Made by a program: the position numbers and the translations under genes. The notes under the pieces were generated by a model. That model did no database searches, was not told the origin of the DNA, and was given only the letters and a program-made list of their open reading frames with translations. Shown here piece by piece: positions 17,746 to 28,415 of a stretch of DNA of 64,000 bases. The DNA comes from Rhizohabitans arisaemae (lineage in GTDB: Bacteria > Actinomycetota > Actinomycetes > Streptosporangiales > Streptosporangiaceae): contig NZ_BLRH01000060.1 in NCBI RefSeq assembly GCF_025996515.1, positions 1,054,001 through 1,118,000 of the forward strand. The letters run 5' to 3'. Numbering within the stretch: position 1 is the stretch's first letter; each line of letters begins with the position of its first letter.

Positions 17746-18768
17746 TTGGACAGGTACGCGGGCGCCCACGCTCGGGAACGCCACCCCAAAGGTGTTTCGG
17801 TACTGACCACGATGCTGGCCGCGGCGATCGCCGTCCTGACCGTGCTGGCCCCCGCCGGATCCGTGACCGCCGACCCGGAGCCGACCGGCGAGCGGCTCAA
17901 GGAGCGGGTGGAGCAGCTGCACCTGGAGATCGGGCAACTCACCGAGGAGTACAACGGGCTGCGGGTCCGGCTTCAGCAGGCCAGGAAGACCGCCGGCGCC
18001 GCCCGGGGAAACCTCGCCAGAAGCGAGGAGCGACTCGAAGAACGCCGGCAGAAGGCCGCACTCCTCGCCGGCGGCTCCTACATGACGGGCTCCTTGGACT
18101 CCGCGCTGCTGCTGGCGTTCTCCACGAACCCGGACGGGTACCTCGACCGGGCGACCATGCTCCACGAGCTTCAGCTGAGCCATGGTGAGGAGCTCACCGA
18201 GCTCGTGAACGCGATGGAGGCCGCCAAGCGGGCGAGCACCCTCGCGGAGGCCCGGGAGGCGGAGGTCGGATCCCTGGTCGACGAGGTCGAGGCCCGCCGG
18301 GCCAAGATCACCGCACTGGTGGCGAAGGCGGAGACCCGTCTCTTCCGGGAGGCCGCGGAGGAGGCGGACAGCTCGCGTGGCCGCCGGACCAGGGTCGACG
18401 TGCCGATCATCGGCTCGGGCCGGGCCGCGCAAGCCGCGAAGTGGGCGCTCACCCAGCAGCTCAAGCCCTACGTCTGGGGCGCCGAGGGGCCGAACTCCTA
18501 CGACTGCTCCGGCCTGGTGATGGCCGCGTTCCAGACCGTCGGCATCAACCTGCCGCACTACACCGGCAACCAGTGGACCTCCGGCACCCACATCTCCAAA
18601 GAAGAGCTTAAGCCGGGCGATCTGGTCTTCTTCTACAAGGACCTGCACCACGTCGGGATCTACGTCGGCGGCGGCCTCATGGTGCACGCCCCGCAGTCGG
18701 GCGACGTCGTCCACGTCACCCCGATCGACAGACGCCCCTTCGCCGGCGCCGTTCGCATCGCCGACTGA
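17746..18768 (+). CDS. Secreted NlpC/P60 peptidoglycan hydrolase
   Basis: The 340-residue product has a signal peptide (hydrophobic TTMLAAAIAVLTVLAPAGSVTA) and a coiled-coil region of about 160 residues (ERLKERVEQLHLEIGQL... AKAETRLFREAAEEA). A C-terminal NlpC/P60 domain follows, with catalytic Cys in YDCSGLVMAAF, His in DLHHVGIYVGGG and the third polar residue in MVHAPQSGD. It is a D,L-endopeptidase of the RipA/RpfB-associated type that trims cell-wall cross-bridges. A GAGAGGAG site lies just before a TTG start at 17746. The c-di-AMP riboswitch in the leader links its expression to DisA activity. Confidence 0.93.
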   Translation: MDRYAGAHARERHPKGVSVLTTMLAAAIAVLTVLAPAGSVTADPEPTGERLKERVEQLHLEIGQLTEEYNGLRVRLQQARKTAGAARGNLARSEERLEERRQKAALLAGGSYMTGSLDSALLLAFSTNPDGYLDRATMLHELQLSHGEELTELVNAMEAAKRASTLAEAREAEVGSLVDEVEARRAKITALVAKAETRLFREAAEEADSSRGRRTRVDVPIIGSGRAAQAAKWALTQQLKPYVWGAEGPNSYDCSGLVMAAFQTVGINLPHYTGNQWTSGTHISKEELKPGDLVFFYKDLHHVGIYVGGGLMVHAPQSGDVVHVTPIDRRPFAGAVRIAD

Positions 18769-18783
18769 AGATCCGGCGGATCT

Positions 18784-19098
18784 CTAGATAAGGCTTCGGC
18801 GGGCCGCCCAGACCACGGCCTCGATGGCGGTCGCCACGCCCAGCCGGTTGCAGATTCCGCGCAGCCGCCGGCGTACCGTACGCGAGCTCACCTCCAGCCG
18901 GCGCCCCACGGTCTCCACGGTCACCCCTCGGGCGAGTTCCCCCAGAAGAAGCAGATCCTCCGCGGAGAGCCGGTCGTCCGCGGAGGCGGGGGCGGGGGCG
19001 TCGGCCGCCGGAGGTATGAGGGAGACGCCCGAATGCACGGCGACGGTATTCAGCGCACCGGATCCCGGTGGCGGCGGAACCACCTCAGCACGTGCCAT
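18784..19098 (-). CDS. Small LuxR-type helix-turn-helix protein
   Basis: The 104-residue protein has a Pro/Ala-rich N-terminus and a C-terminal helix-turn-helix: LSAEDLLLLGELARGVTVET, then VGRRLEVSSRTVRRRLRGIC and NRLGVATAIEAVVWAARR, the usual LuxR/GerE pattern. It has no receiver or sensor domain, so it is a stand-alone DNA-binding protein. GAAGGA precedes the ATG at 19098. Similar short LuxR-like proteins occur near lysS in related actinomycetes, as far as I recall; the function is not known. It converges with the NlpC/P60 gene. Confidence 0.75.
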   Translation of the reverse strand: MARAEVVPPPPGSGALNTVAVHSGVSLIPPAADAPAPASADDRLSAEDLLLLGELARGVTVETVGRRLEVSSRTVRRRLRGICNRLGVATAIEAVVWAARRSLI

Positions 19099-19239
19099 CG
19101 AAGTGTCCTTCCCCTCGCGGATCCCACGGCCGGGACTCGGGAGAGAGGAGATCGTGAAACGTTCGGGCTACCCGTGAGGAACGGTAAAGCGGGTTATCAA
19201 ATGTCGTCAAGACGGGATCGTTCCATCGGGCTCACCGCG

Positions 19240-19425
19240 TTAGCGCCGGCGGAACCGGCCACCTGCGCCGCGAAGGCCCGTACCCACGCCGCCGAGGTGG
19301 AGGGCGAGCAGGAGAAGGCCCAGGGTGACCAGGGTCAAGGTGCTGAAGGCCGACCCGAGTTCGGCGTCGAGCAGGTCGAGCAGAAGGGCGAGACCGAACA
19401 CCGCCGCGGCGACAAAGGCGAGCAT
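19240..19425 (-). CDS. Small two-segment membrane protein (61 aa)
   Basis: The product has two hydrophobic segments (LAFVAAAVFGLALLLDLL and STLTLVTLGLLLLALHL) with a short turn, then a Gly/Arg-rich tail (GLRGAGGRFRRR). GGAGGA with good spacing precedes the ATG at 19425 and codon use is normal, supporting a real gene. The function is unknown. It lies between the LuxR-type gene and lysS, all on the minus strand. Confidence 0.68.
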   Translation of the reverse strand: MLAFVAAAVFGLALLLDLLDAELGSAFSTLTLVTLGLLLLALHLGGVGTGLRGAGGRFRRR

Positions 19426-19553
19426 GGATTTCCTCCGGGTCGAGCCGACTGGACGGCCCCGAGCCGGTCAGGGAGGCGCCCGCCGACCGGCTCGTGGTGG
19501 ATGTCCTGCTCTCCCCGGAGGCCGGGTTTAAACGGCCCCTCGCGGACGACGGG

Positions 19554-21053
19554 TCAGCCGGTCGGCTTCACCAGCGGGAAGAGGATCGTCTCCCGGATGT
19601 TCCGCCCGGTGAACGCCATGATCATCCGATCGATCCCCACGCCCACGCCTCCGGTCGGCGGCATCGCGTACTCCAGCGCCTGCAGGAAGTCCTCGTCCAG
19701 CTGCATCGCCTCGAGGTCGCCCCCCGCGGCGAGGACGGACTGCTCGGTCAGGCGCCTGCGCTGCTCGATCGGGTCGACCAGCTCGGAGTAGGCGGTGCCG
19801 AGCTCCGCCCCGAAACCGATCAGGTCCCACTTCTCCGTCACCCGCGGGTCGTCGCGGTGCTGGCGGGTGAGCGGGGAGGTCTCCAGCGGGTAGTCCATGA
19901 CGAACGTCGGCTGGACCAGCGTGTGCTCGACCAGGGCCTCGAAGATCTCCTGGACGAGCTTGCCCTGGCCCCACTTGGGATCCCAGTGGATCTCCCGCTG
20001 GTCGGCGTACTTGCGGACCTGGTCGAGCGGCGTCCCGGGGTCGACCTCCTCGCCGAGGGCCCCGGAGACCGCGTCGTACAGGGTGATCCTCGGCCACTGC
20101 TCGACGCCCAGGTCGATCTCCTGCCCGCGGTGGACCACGACGGTCGTGCCGAGCGCCGCGACCACGGCCTTCTGGAACATCCGCTGGGTCAGGTCGGCCA
20201 TCGTGTGGTAGTCCGCGTAGGTCTGGTACGCCTCAAGCATGGTGAACTCGGGGTTGTGGGTCGAGTCGGCCCCCTCGTTACGGAAGTTCCGGTTGACCTC
20301 GAACACCTTCTCGATACCCCCGACGACGAGTCGCTTGAGGTAGAGCTCGATGGCGATCCGGAGGTACAGCTCCATGTTGTAGGCGTTGATGTGCGTCTTG
20401 AACGGCCTCGCGGCGGCACCGCCGTGGATGGGCTGGAGCATGGGGGTCTCGACCTCGAGGTAGCCCTCGTCATGCCAGAAGTCGCGCACCGCCCGGACGG
20501 TGTCGCTGCGCAGCCTGGCCATTTTCCGGGCCTCGTCGTTGACGATCAGGTCGACGTAGCGCAGCCGTACCCGCGCTTCGGGGTCGGTGAGACCGGCGTG
20601 CTTCTCCGGGAGGGGACGCAGGCACTTGGAGGTGATCGCCCAGCTGTCCGCCATGATCGACAGCTCGCCTCTGCGGGAGGTGATCACCTCACCCTCGACG
20701 CCGATGTGGTCCCCCAGGTCGACGTCGCGCTTCCAGGAGGCGAGCGACTCCTCCCCGACCTTGTCCAGGGAGATCATGATTTGCAGGTCGCCGGAGCCGT
20801 CCCGGACGGTGGCGAAGCACAGCTTGCCGCCGACGCGGGAGAGCATGACCCTGCCGACGACGCCGACCCGGTCGCCGGTGGACGTGCCGGGCTCCAGATC
20901 CTGGTATTTCTCCCGGACCTCCGAGACGGTCGCCGTACGCGGGAACCCCACGGGATAGGGGTCCACACCCTCCGAGCGGAGGCGCTCCAGCTTCTCCCGG
21001 CGCACGCGCATCTGCTCGGGAAGATCGACATCTCCGGTCACGTCTTCGGTCAT
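19554..21053 (-). CDS. lysS: Lysyl-tRNA synthetase, class II
   Basis: The 499-residue enzyme charges tRNA-Lys. An N-terminal OB-fold anticodon-binding domain (VGVVGRVMLSRVGGKLCFATV) is followed by the class II catalytic core. Motif 1 lies around VRAVRDFWHDEGYLEVETPM, motif 2 at FRNEGADSTHNPEFTMLE, and motif 3 at GGVGVGIDRMIMAFTG. The ATG at 21053 is chosen because the resulting length matches the family; a TTG 27 bp upstream would add nine residues with no support. There is no clear Shine-Dalgarno site, so the mRNA may be leaderless or nearly so. Confidence 0.95.
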   Translation of the reverse strand: MTEDVTGDVDLPEQMRVRREKLERLRSEGVDPYPVGFPRTATVSEVREKYQDLEPGTSTGDRVGVVGRVMLSRVGGKLCFATVRDGSGDLQIMISLDKVGEESLASWKRDVDLGDHIGVEGEVITSRRGELSIMADSWAITSKCLRPLPEKHAGLTDPEARVRLRYVDLIVNDEARKMARLRSDTVRAVRDFWHDEGYLEVETPMLQPIHGGAAARPFKTHINAYNMELYLRIAIELYLKRLVVGGIEKVFEVNRNFRNEGADSTHNPEFTMLEAYQTYADYHTMADLTQRMFQKAVVAALGTTVVVHRGQEIDLGVEQWPRITLYDAVSGALGEEVDPGTPLDQVRKYADQREIHWDPKWGQGKLVQEIFEALVEHTLVQPTFVMDYPLETSPLTRQHRDDPRVTEKWDLIGFGAELGTAYSELVDPIEQRRRLTEQSVLAAGGDLEAMQLDEDFLQALEYAMPPTGGVGVGIDRMIMAFTGRNIRETILFPLVKPTG

Positions 21054-21276
21054 AGCAGCAAAGGTTACCGAGACCTTCAACCCGGTTGATGCACGAGGCG
21101 GTCTCTGGCTGCTTATACCACAAATCCAGTAAGGCTGTTGTAAGCCAACCCCGGTGACCTGCGAGTCAGGGAGCCTTCAGGGTGCCTGCAAGGCCCGGTG
21201 CGTTGACTGTGCCCACAAGCCCGGGGCCGTCCGACAGGCGAACCGGGGGGGACTTGCGAAACCGCAGGAGATCACA

Positions 21277-21783
21277 ATGACCCGCACCACCCGCGCACTG
21301 CTCGGAATCGCCGCCACGACCGCCACCGCCGCCGCCCTCCTGGTCGGCGTCCCCGCCACCGCCAACGCGGCGACCACCACCGGGCCGGCCTTCACCGCCA
21401 CCACCGACCACTGGGGTCCGTACTACTCCACCAACTACAAGGCCTACGCGAAGGGCACCGTCGACGCGGTCTTCGACGAGGAAGAGGACTTCCGCGCCAA
21501 CGTGCACATCACCGGCAAGGTGGTCGACCGCGACCCCCGCACCAAGCGCCAGGGCGGCAAGTGCGCCCTCGTCCGCTTCCAGGTGCACAAGGTCTACGAC
21601 GAGCACGACTCCGCGTGGGTTCCGTCCCGCACCTACCGTCAGTGCGGCTACCCCAAGGCGCGTCACTTCGCGTTCGGGGTGAGCAACGTGGACGCCGTCC
21701 GCGTTCAGGTCTGCCAGGTCAAGCCGTACACCAACCACCTCAAGAACTGCTCCGGCTGGAAGTACATCTGGGACATCCACTGA
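21277..21783 (+). CDS. Small secreted protein with four cysteines
   Basis: A 168-residue exported protein. The N-terminus is a clear signal peptide (MTRTTRALLGIAATTATAAA then VGVPATANAA), with cleavage likely at ANA-A. The mature part, about 137 residues, contains four cysteines (KCALV, RQCGY, QVCQV, NCSGW) that could form two disulfides, and an N-terminal HWGPYYSTNYKAYAKGTV strand region. I do not recognise the family; similar uncharacterised secreted proteins are frequent in Streptomyces relatives. A GGAG site (CGCAGGAGATCACA) precedes the ATG at 21277. It is divergent from lysS and converges with coaX. Confidence 0.8.
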   Translation: MTRTTRALLGIAATTATAAALLVGVPATANAATTTGPAFTATTDHWGPYYSTNYKAYAKGTVDAVFDEEEDFRANVHITGKVVDRDPRTKRQGGKCALVRFQVHKVYDEHDSAWVPSRTYRQCGYPKARHFAFGVSNVDAVRVQVCQVKPYTNHLKNCSGWKYIWDIH

Positions 21784-21797
21784 TAGACGGCCAGAGT

Positions 21798-21822
21798 CCC
21801 CGCCACCGCTGAGGTGGCGGGG
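21798..21822. terminator. Hairpin terminator between secreted protein and coaX
   Basis: CCCCGCCACC (21798-21807) pairs perfectly with GGTGGCGGGG (21813-21822) around 5 nt, located between two convergent stop codons. It has only a short T tract (GCTTTACG), so it may act on both strands. Confidence 0.7.
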
Positions 21823-21825
21823 GCT

Positions 21826-22604
21826 TTACGTGTTCCGCTGGTAGATAAGCCGCAGGCCGATCAGGGTGAGCCACGGCTCGTGGATGTCGATCGAGCGGGC
21901 CTCCTTGACCACGAGCGCGGCGGCCCCGCCGGTGGCGACCACCGTGACGTCGTCGGGGTTCTCCGCCAGCTCGGCCGCCATCCGCTCCACGATCCCGTCC
22001 ACCTGGCCGGCGAAGCCGTAGATGATGCCGGACTGAAGCGCCTCGACGGTGTTCTTGGCGATGACCGCCCGTGGCCGTACCAGCTCCACCTTGTGCAGCT
22101 GGGCGCCGGCCGAGGCGAGGGCGTCCACCGAGATGTCGATGCCGGGGGCGATCGCGCCCCCGACGTACTCACCCCGCGCGGACACCGCGTCGAAGGTGGT
22201 GGCGGTGCCGAAGTCGACGATCACGCAGGGGCCGCCGTAGAGCTGGATCGCGGCGAGGGCGTTGACGATCCGGTCGCTTCCGACCTCCTTGGGGTTGTCC
22301 ATGCGGACCGGCACCCCGGTCCGCACCCCGGGCTCGACGATGACGGCGGTCACGTCGCCGTAGTAGCGGCGGCACATCTCCCGCATCTCGTTGAGCACCG
22401 AGGGCACGGTGGAGCAGAGCGCGATGCCGCTGACGTCCACGTCTTTGAGCAACGGGCTCTGCGCCAGCAGCCCTTGGAGAACCACGGCGATCTCGTCGGC
22501 CGTGCGACGGGGGTCGGTGGCGACCCTCCAGTGTTCGACGACTTCGTCATCATCGAACAGCCCGAGGACCGTGTGGGTGTTCCCAACATCGATCGTCAGC
22601 AGCA

Positions 22605-22605
<1 letters not shown>
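21826..22605 (-). CDS. coaX: Type III pantothenate kinase
   Basis: CoaX phosphorylates pantothenate in the first step of coenzyme A synthesis. The 259-residue protein shows the ASKHA-fold motifs: phosphate 1 loop LLTIDVGNTHTVLGLF at the N-terminus, the MDNPKEVGSDRIVNALAA segment, phosphate 2 IVDFGTATTFDAV and the adenosine loop VVATGGAAALV. The ATG at 22605 shares its first base with the stop of the NadBC gene (TGATG), so translation is coupled; a TTG one codon upstream is an alternative start. With panC and panD close by, coenzyme A synthesis genes are clustered here. Confidence 0.95.
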
Positions 22606-25115
<2,510 letters not shown>

Positions 25116-25199
25116 GGGGGCGCCCTCCCATCGCGTTCTTTCGTCAACTTGACGATAAGGATAGCCCCCGGGAAACCCTCGGCCCGCCCGGGGGGCGGC

Positions 25200-25619
25200 T
25201 CAGCGCCCGGCCACCAGGTCCCCGCGAACCGCGGCCGTGCCGGGTACGGGCTGCGCCGGATCCTCGCCGAGGTGAACGACCGTGTTGGTCCGGTCCACAT
25301 GGACGATCTTCGGCTGGAAGGAGCGCGCCTCCGCGTCGGTCATCACCCCGTAGCTGATGACGATCACCAGGTCGCCGGTGTGGACCAGCCGCGCCGCGGC
25401 GCCGTTGACGCCCATCACACCCGTACCCCGGGGGCCGGGGATGACATAGGTCTCCAGACGCGCCCCGTTGTCGATGTCGACCAGGTGGATCTGCTCGCCC
25501 GGGAGCAGGTCCGCGGCGTCCATCAGATCCTCGTCTATGGTCAGGGATCCCACGTAGTGCAGGTCCGCCTGGGTGATCACGGCCCGGTGAATCTTGGACT
25601 TGAGCATGGTGCGAAACAC
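25200..25619 (-). CDS. panD: Aspartate 1-decarboxylase
   Basis: PanD makes beta-alanine from aspartate for pantothenate. It is made as a proenzyme that cleaves itself between Gly24 and Ser25 to form a pyruvoyl group; with the GTG start at 25619, Gly24-Ser25 fall exactly in HYVGS. This start has GAGAGG nine bases upstream and gives 139 residues, the normal length, whereas the ATG at 25607 would place the site at Ser21. The catalytic Lys9 (MLKSKIHRA), Tyr and Arg positions and the [11 protein letters not shown] segment are present. Confidence 0.95.
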   Translation of the reverse strand: MFRTMLKSKIHRAVITQADLHYVGSLTIDEDLMDAADLLPGEQIHLVDIDNGARLETYVIPGPRGTGVMGVNGAAARLVHTGDLVIVISYGVMTDAEARSFQPKIVHVDRTNTVVHLGEDPAQPVPGTAAVRGDLVAGR

Positions 25620-25769
25620 GCGAATACACCTCTCGACTAGGTCGCGCCGTCCCGTGACGTGCACGCCTGAGGCCACCACATTACCCACGCCGCCGACGAG
25701 CCGCCGAAGCCGCCGCCCGAACCCGATCTTTGAGCAGGTCGGCGCCTCGTCGACCCCGGTTCACGGTGC

Positions 25770-25795
25770 CGGTACGGCCTGCGGCCGCCGTACCG
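25770..25795. repeat. GTACGGC palindrome between panC and panD
   Basis: CGGTACGGC (25770-25778) pairs with GCCGTACCG (25787-25795) around 8 nt, in the 189-bp gap separating panC from panD. The sequence GGTACGGCCTGCGGC resembles the palindromes found twice inside the glcE-like gene, so it looks like a member of a dispersed family rather than a simple terminator. Confidence 0.55.
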
Positions 25796-25808
25796 AATCG
25801 GGGAGAGC

Positions 25809-26678
25809 TCAGGCCGGGGGACCGCCGGGGAGGACGACGGCGGAGTTGTCGATGAGACGGGTGCTCCCCACCCGCGCGGCCACGGCGAGAATCGCCTCCC
25901 CGGCGAAACCGGGCGGCACCGGGGCGAAGGTCGCCGGATCCACCAGGGCGAGGTAGTCGACCTCAAGCGGTGGCTCCGCCTTGGCCGCCTGGTCGAGGAC
26001 CGCGCCCGCCTGGGCGAGTACGGCCTGCGGCCCCAGCTCGGCGTGCCCATGCCCGGCGGTCAGGGCCCGGGAGAGCGCGAGAGCCGTCACCCTGTCCTCG
26101 GCGGACAGGTAGCGGTTCCGGCTGGACATGGCGAGCCCGTCGGGGTCCCGCACGGTCGGGGCGCCGACGATCGTGACGGGTACGTCGAGGTCGGCCACCA
26201 TGCGCTTGATCACGGCCAGCTGCTGCGCGTCCTTCCGCCCGAACACCGCGACGTTCGGCTGGACCAGGTTGAACAGCTTGAGGACGACCGTGAGCACGCC
26301 GTCGAAGTGGCCCGGCCGGAACGCCCCCTCAAGCAGGGTGCCCATCGTCCCCGAGGAGACCGAGACCTGACGCCCCTCCGGATACATCTCCGCGGCCGAC
26401 GGGGTGAAGACCAGTGCGGCGCCCGCCTCCTCGCAGACCGCCAGGTCCCGCTCCAAAGTCCGCGGATAGCGGGAAAAATCCTCGTTTGGTGAGAACTGCA
26501 GGGGGTTGACGAAAATGCTCACCGCGACGTGGTCCGCGTGCCCACGGGCGAGGGAGATCAACGATCGGTGCCCCTCGTGGAGGGCGCCCATCGTCGGCAC
26601 CAAGGCGAGCGTCCCCCCGGAGAACTTGGCCCGCGCCTCCGCAAGCTCGGCCCGGCCGTCGGCGACGATCACACCCAT
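25809..26678 (-). CDS. panC: Pantothenate synthetase
   Basis: PanC joins pantoate and beta-alanine with ATP. The 289-residue protein has the ATP-binding VPTMGALHEGHRSLI (HIGH-like HEGH), the FVNPLQFSPNEDFSRYPRTL block, GTLLEGAFRPGHFDGVLTVV and VFGRKDAQQLAVIKRMV. The second ATP-site motif is represented by AMSSRNRYLS. It overlaps the end of the DUF2520 gene by 10 bp, so both are in one transcript, with panD 189 bp downstream. Confidence 0.95.
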   Translation of the reverse strand: MGVIVADGRAELAEARAKFSGGTLALVPTMGALHEGHRSLISLARGHADHVAVSIFVNPLQFSPNEDFSRYPRTLERDLAVCEEAGAALVFTPSAAEMYPEGRQVSVSSGTMGTLLEGAFRPGHFDGVLTVVLKLFNLVQPNVAVFGRKDAQQLAVIKRMVADLDVPVTIVGAPTVRDPDGLAMSSRNRYLSAEDRVTALALSRALTAGHGHAELGPQAVLAQAGAVLDQAAKAEPPLEVDYLALVDPATFAPVPPGFAGEAILAVAARVGSTRLIDNSAVVLPGGPPA

Positions 26679-27598
26679 GGCTTTCCTCCCAGCGCGTCCA
26701 GCAGCCGCTCGGCGTTCTCCGCCCTCAACAACCCCGCGGCCAGCGCCCGGTCGGCGGTGAGCCGCGCCATCGCCACGTAGGCGTTCGCCACCTCGGGGGA
26801 GACCTCGGTGAGCGCCTCCACGTGCCGTCGTACCGTTCCCGCGTCCCCGCGCACCACCGGACCGGTCAGCCCGGCGATTCCGAGCCGGAGCCCGTTGTCG
26901 AGCGCCGCGCCGAGCAGCGGGCCGAGCATCCGGCCGGTGTGCTCCACCCCGATCCCGGCGAGCAGCTCGGCCGACTCCGCCACCAGGGTGACGAGGTGGT
27001 TGGCCGCGTTGGCCAGCGCGGCGTGATAGAGCACCCGGGATTCCTCGGGGATCCAGACCGGCTCGCCCCCCATCTCGATGACGAGCGCCTCGACGACCGG
27101 TCTGAGCCGCTCCGGGGCGGTCACCCCGAACGAGCAGCCGCTCAGCCGGTTCACGTCGTCGTCCCGGCCGGTGAAGGTCATCACCGGGTGCATCGCCAGC
27201 GGGAGCGCCCCGGCGCCGAGCGCGGGCTCGAACGGGCCCAGGCCGTACGCGCCGCTGGTGTGCACCAGGAGTTTGCCGCGAAGCGGGGCACCGGTGGAGA
27301 CCAGCCCCGCGATCAGGCCGGGGAGCGCGTCGTCGGGGACGGTGAGCAGGACCAGCTCGGCGGCGTCGACCACCTCGGACGGGGTGACCAGCGGCAGGCC
27401 CAGGCGCCGGGCGGCCCTGTCCCGCGAGTCGTCGGAGACGCCGCTCGCCGCGACGAGCCGGTGACCGGCGAGGGCGAGTGCGGCGCCGAGCGCGCAGCCG
27501 ACCCGCCCCGCACCCACGATGCCGACGGTGAGACGGCTGGATCCACGATCAACGTTTGCGGCGGTGTTCACGGCGGCTCTCACAGCTGGGTCGTCCAT
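26669..27598 (-). CDS. Rossmann-like protein with DUF2520 domain
   Basis: The 309-residue product has an N-terminal NAD(P)-binding fold (VGIVGAGRVGCALGAALALAG) and the segment LVHTSGAYGLGPF followed by ALPLAMHPVMTF. The C-terminal DUF2520 helical domain (LYHAALANAANHLVTLVAESA) resembles the 6-phosphogluconate dehydrogenase C-terminal fold. In mycobacteria the homologue precedes panC and panD, exactly as here. It may be a ketopantoate-reductase-like enzyme, but that activity is unproven. The ATG at 27598 is preferred; an upstream frame adds ten residues. Confidence 0.85.
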   Translation of the reverse strand: MDDPAVRAAVNTAANVDRGSSRLTVGIVGAGRVGCALGAALALAGHRLVAASGVSDDSRDRAARRLGLPLVTPSEVVDAAELVLLTVPDDALPGLIAGLVSTGAPLRGKLLVHTSGAYGLGPFEPALGAGALPLAMHPVMTFTGRDDDVNRLSGCSFGVTAPERLRPVVEALVIEMGGEPVWIPEESRVLYHAALANAANHLVTLVAESAELLAGIGVEHTGRMLGPLLGAALDNGLRLGIAGLTGPVVRGDAGTVRRHVEALTEVSPEVANAYVAMARLTADRALAAGLLRAENAERLLDALGGKPWV

Positions 27599-27909
27599 CG
27601 CGTCCCAGGGTATCCAGCGTGATCGCACGCGTCCCCGCGACTACCCGATACCCACGTTTTGCCTGCTCAGCAGCATAGCGATATGTCCGAAGGGTATGGA
27701 TATTTCATAGATGGAAGTGGTTGGGGGTGATTTGCCCACAAACACAAAACCTTCTCACCCAAACAGCAAGGAATGCGGCGGGCTCGGATCAGCCGAGACC
27801 CGCAGAGGGAGTGGAACCAGCGCAGGCGCCGAGCCGATCGACGGACCCGGCGCCTGCTCGTGAGCGTCCACGGCGCCCTCATCACCGGGATGCTCAAGGG
27901 AGGAAAGCC
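27599..27909. other. Gene-free stretch with hairpin after the chaplin gene
   Basis: No gene is supported here. GCAGGCGCCG (27822-27831) pairs perfectly with CGGCGCCTGC (27848-27857); read on the minus strand it lies 50 bp past the chaplin stop and may end that transcript, although no T-run follows. The stretch 27640-27760 is AT-rich. Confidence 0.5.
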
Positions 27910-28122
27910 TCAGCGCGTGGTGGCCCCGCCCGCGCAGCCGGCGATGCCGATGCCGAGCACGGGGACGGCGTTCCCGCAGACGTTGATCGGGATCTCGAGC
28001 GGGGCGATGACCTGGTTCCCGGAGAGCACTCCGTGTCCCCCGTCGGTGTGATGCGCGTGCGCCGGTCCGGCGATCAGCAGCAACCCGGCGACGGCGAACG
28101 CGGCTCCGATTGTCTTCAGCAC
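27910..28122 (-). CDS. Small chaplin-family secreted protein
   Basis: Chaplins are secreted hydrophobic peptides that form amyloid-like layers on aerial hyphae. The 70-residue product has a signal peptide (TIGAAFAVAGLLLIAGPAHA) and one chaplin domain (GVLSGNQVIAPLEIPINVCG, then NAVPVLGIGIAGCAGGA) with the conserved pair of cysteines and the NVCGN core. The GTG at 28122 has AAGGAG nine bases upstream. It has no sorting signal or second domain, so it is the short, released type. This supports a hyphae-forming actinomycete host. Confidence 0.85.
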   Translation of the reverse strand: MLKTIGAAFAVAGLLLIAGPAHAHHTDGGHGVLSGNQVIAPLEIPINVCGNAVPVLGIGIAGCAGGATTR

Positions 28123-28378
28123 GGAACGTGCTCCTTTTCTGTACTCACGGTCAGACGAGATCGTGCTCCAACACGGCGGCCGGAATCGGACGATCCACCC
28201 GGGAAAGGACCAGCCGCAGCCGCCGACAGAGAGGAACGCTAGCGCAAATCGGCGACCTAGAGTAGTCAAAGAATCACTACTGGTACACACATCGGCATTG
28301 GCGACCGTCGCCACCTGGGATATTTACACATATGTCGATATATTGACGCACCTCTTGATCTGACGTTAGCGTGCATTA

Positions 28379-28401
28379 TTTGACGCTTCTGTTGAGATTT
28401 C
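28379..28401 (+). promoter_or_regulatory. Candidate regulon element before the ABC transporter operon
   Basis: TTTGACGCTTCTGTTG begins a 23-bp stretch that matches 16 of 23 positions of the elements at 44446 and 62056. It ends 15 bp before the start of the substrate-binding protein gene and overlaps a TTGACG-type -35 box. Confidence 0.3.
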
Positions 28402-28415
28402 AGGTGGTGGCTCCT

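Noticed and set aside
27667-27897. 76-codon minus-strand frame between the DUF2520 and chaplin genes
   Set aside because: Arg/Cys/Trp-rich composition typical of spurious high-GC frames, and it contains the chaplin downstream hairpin.
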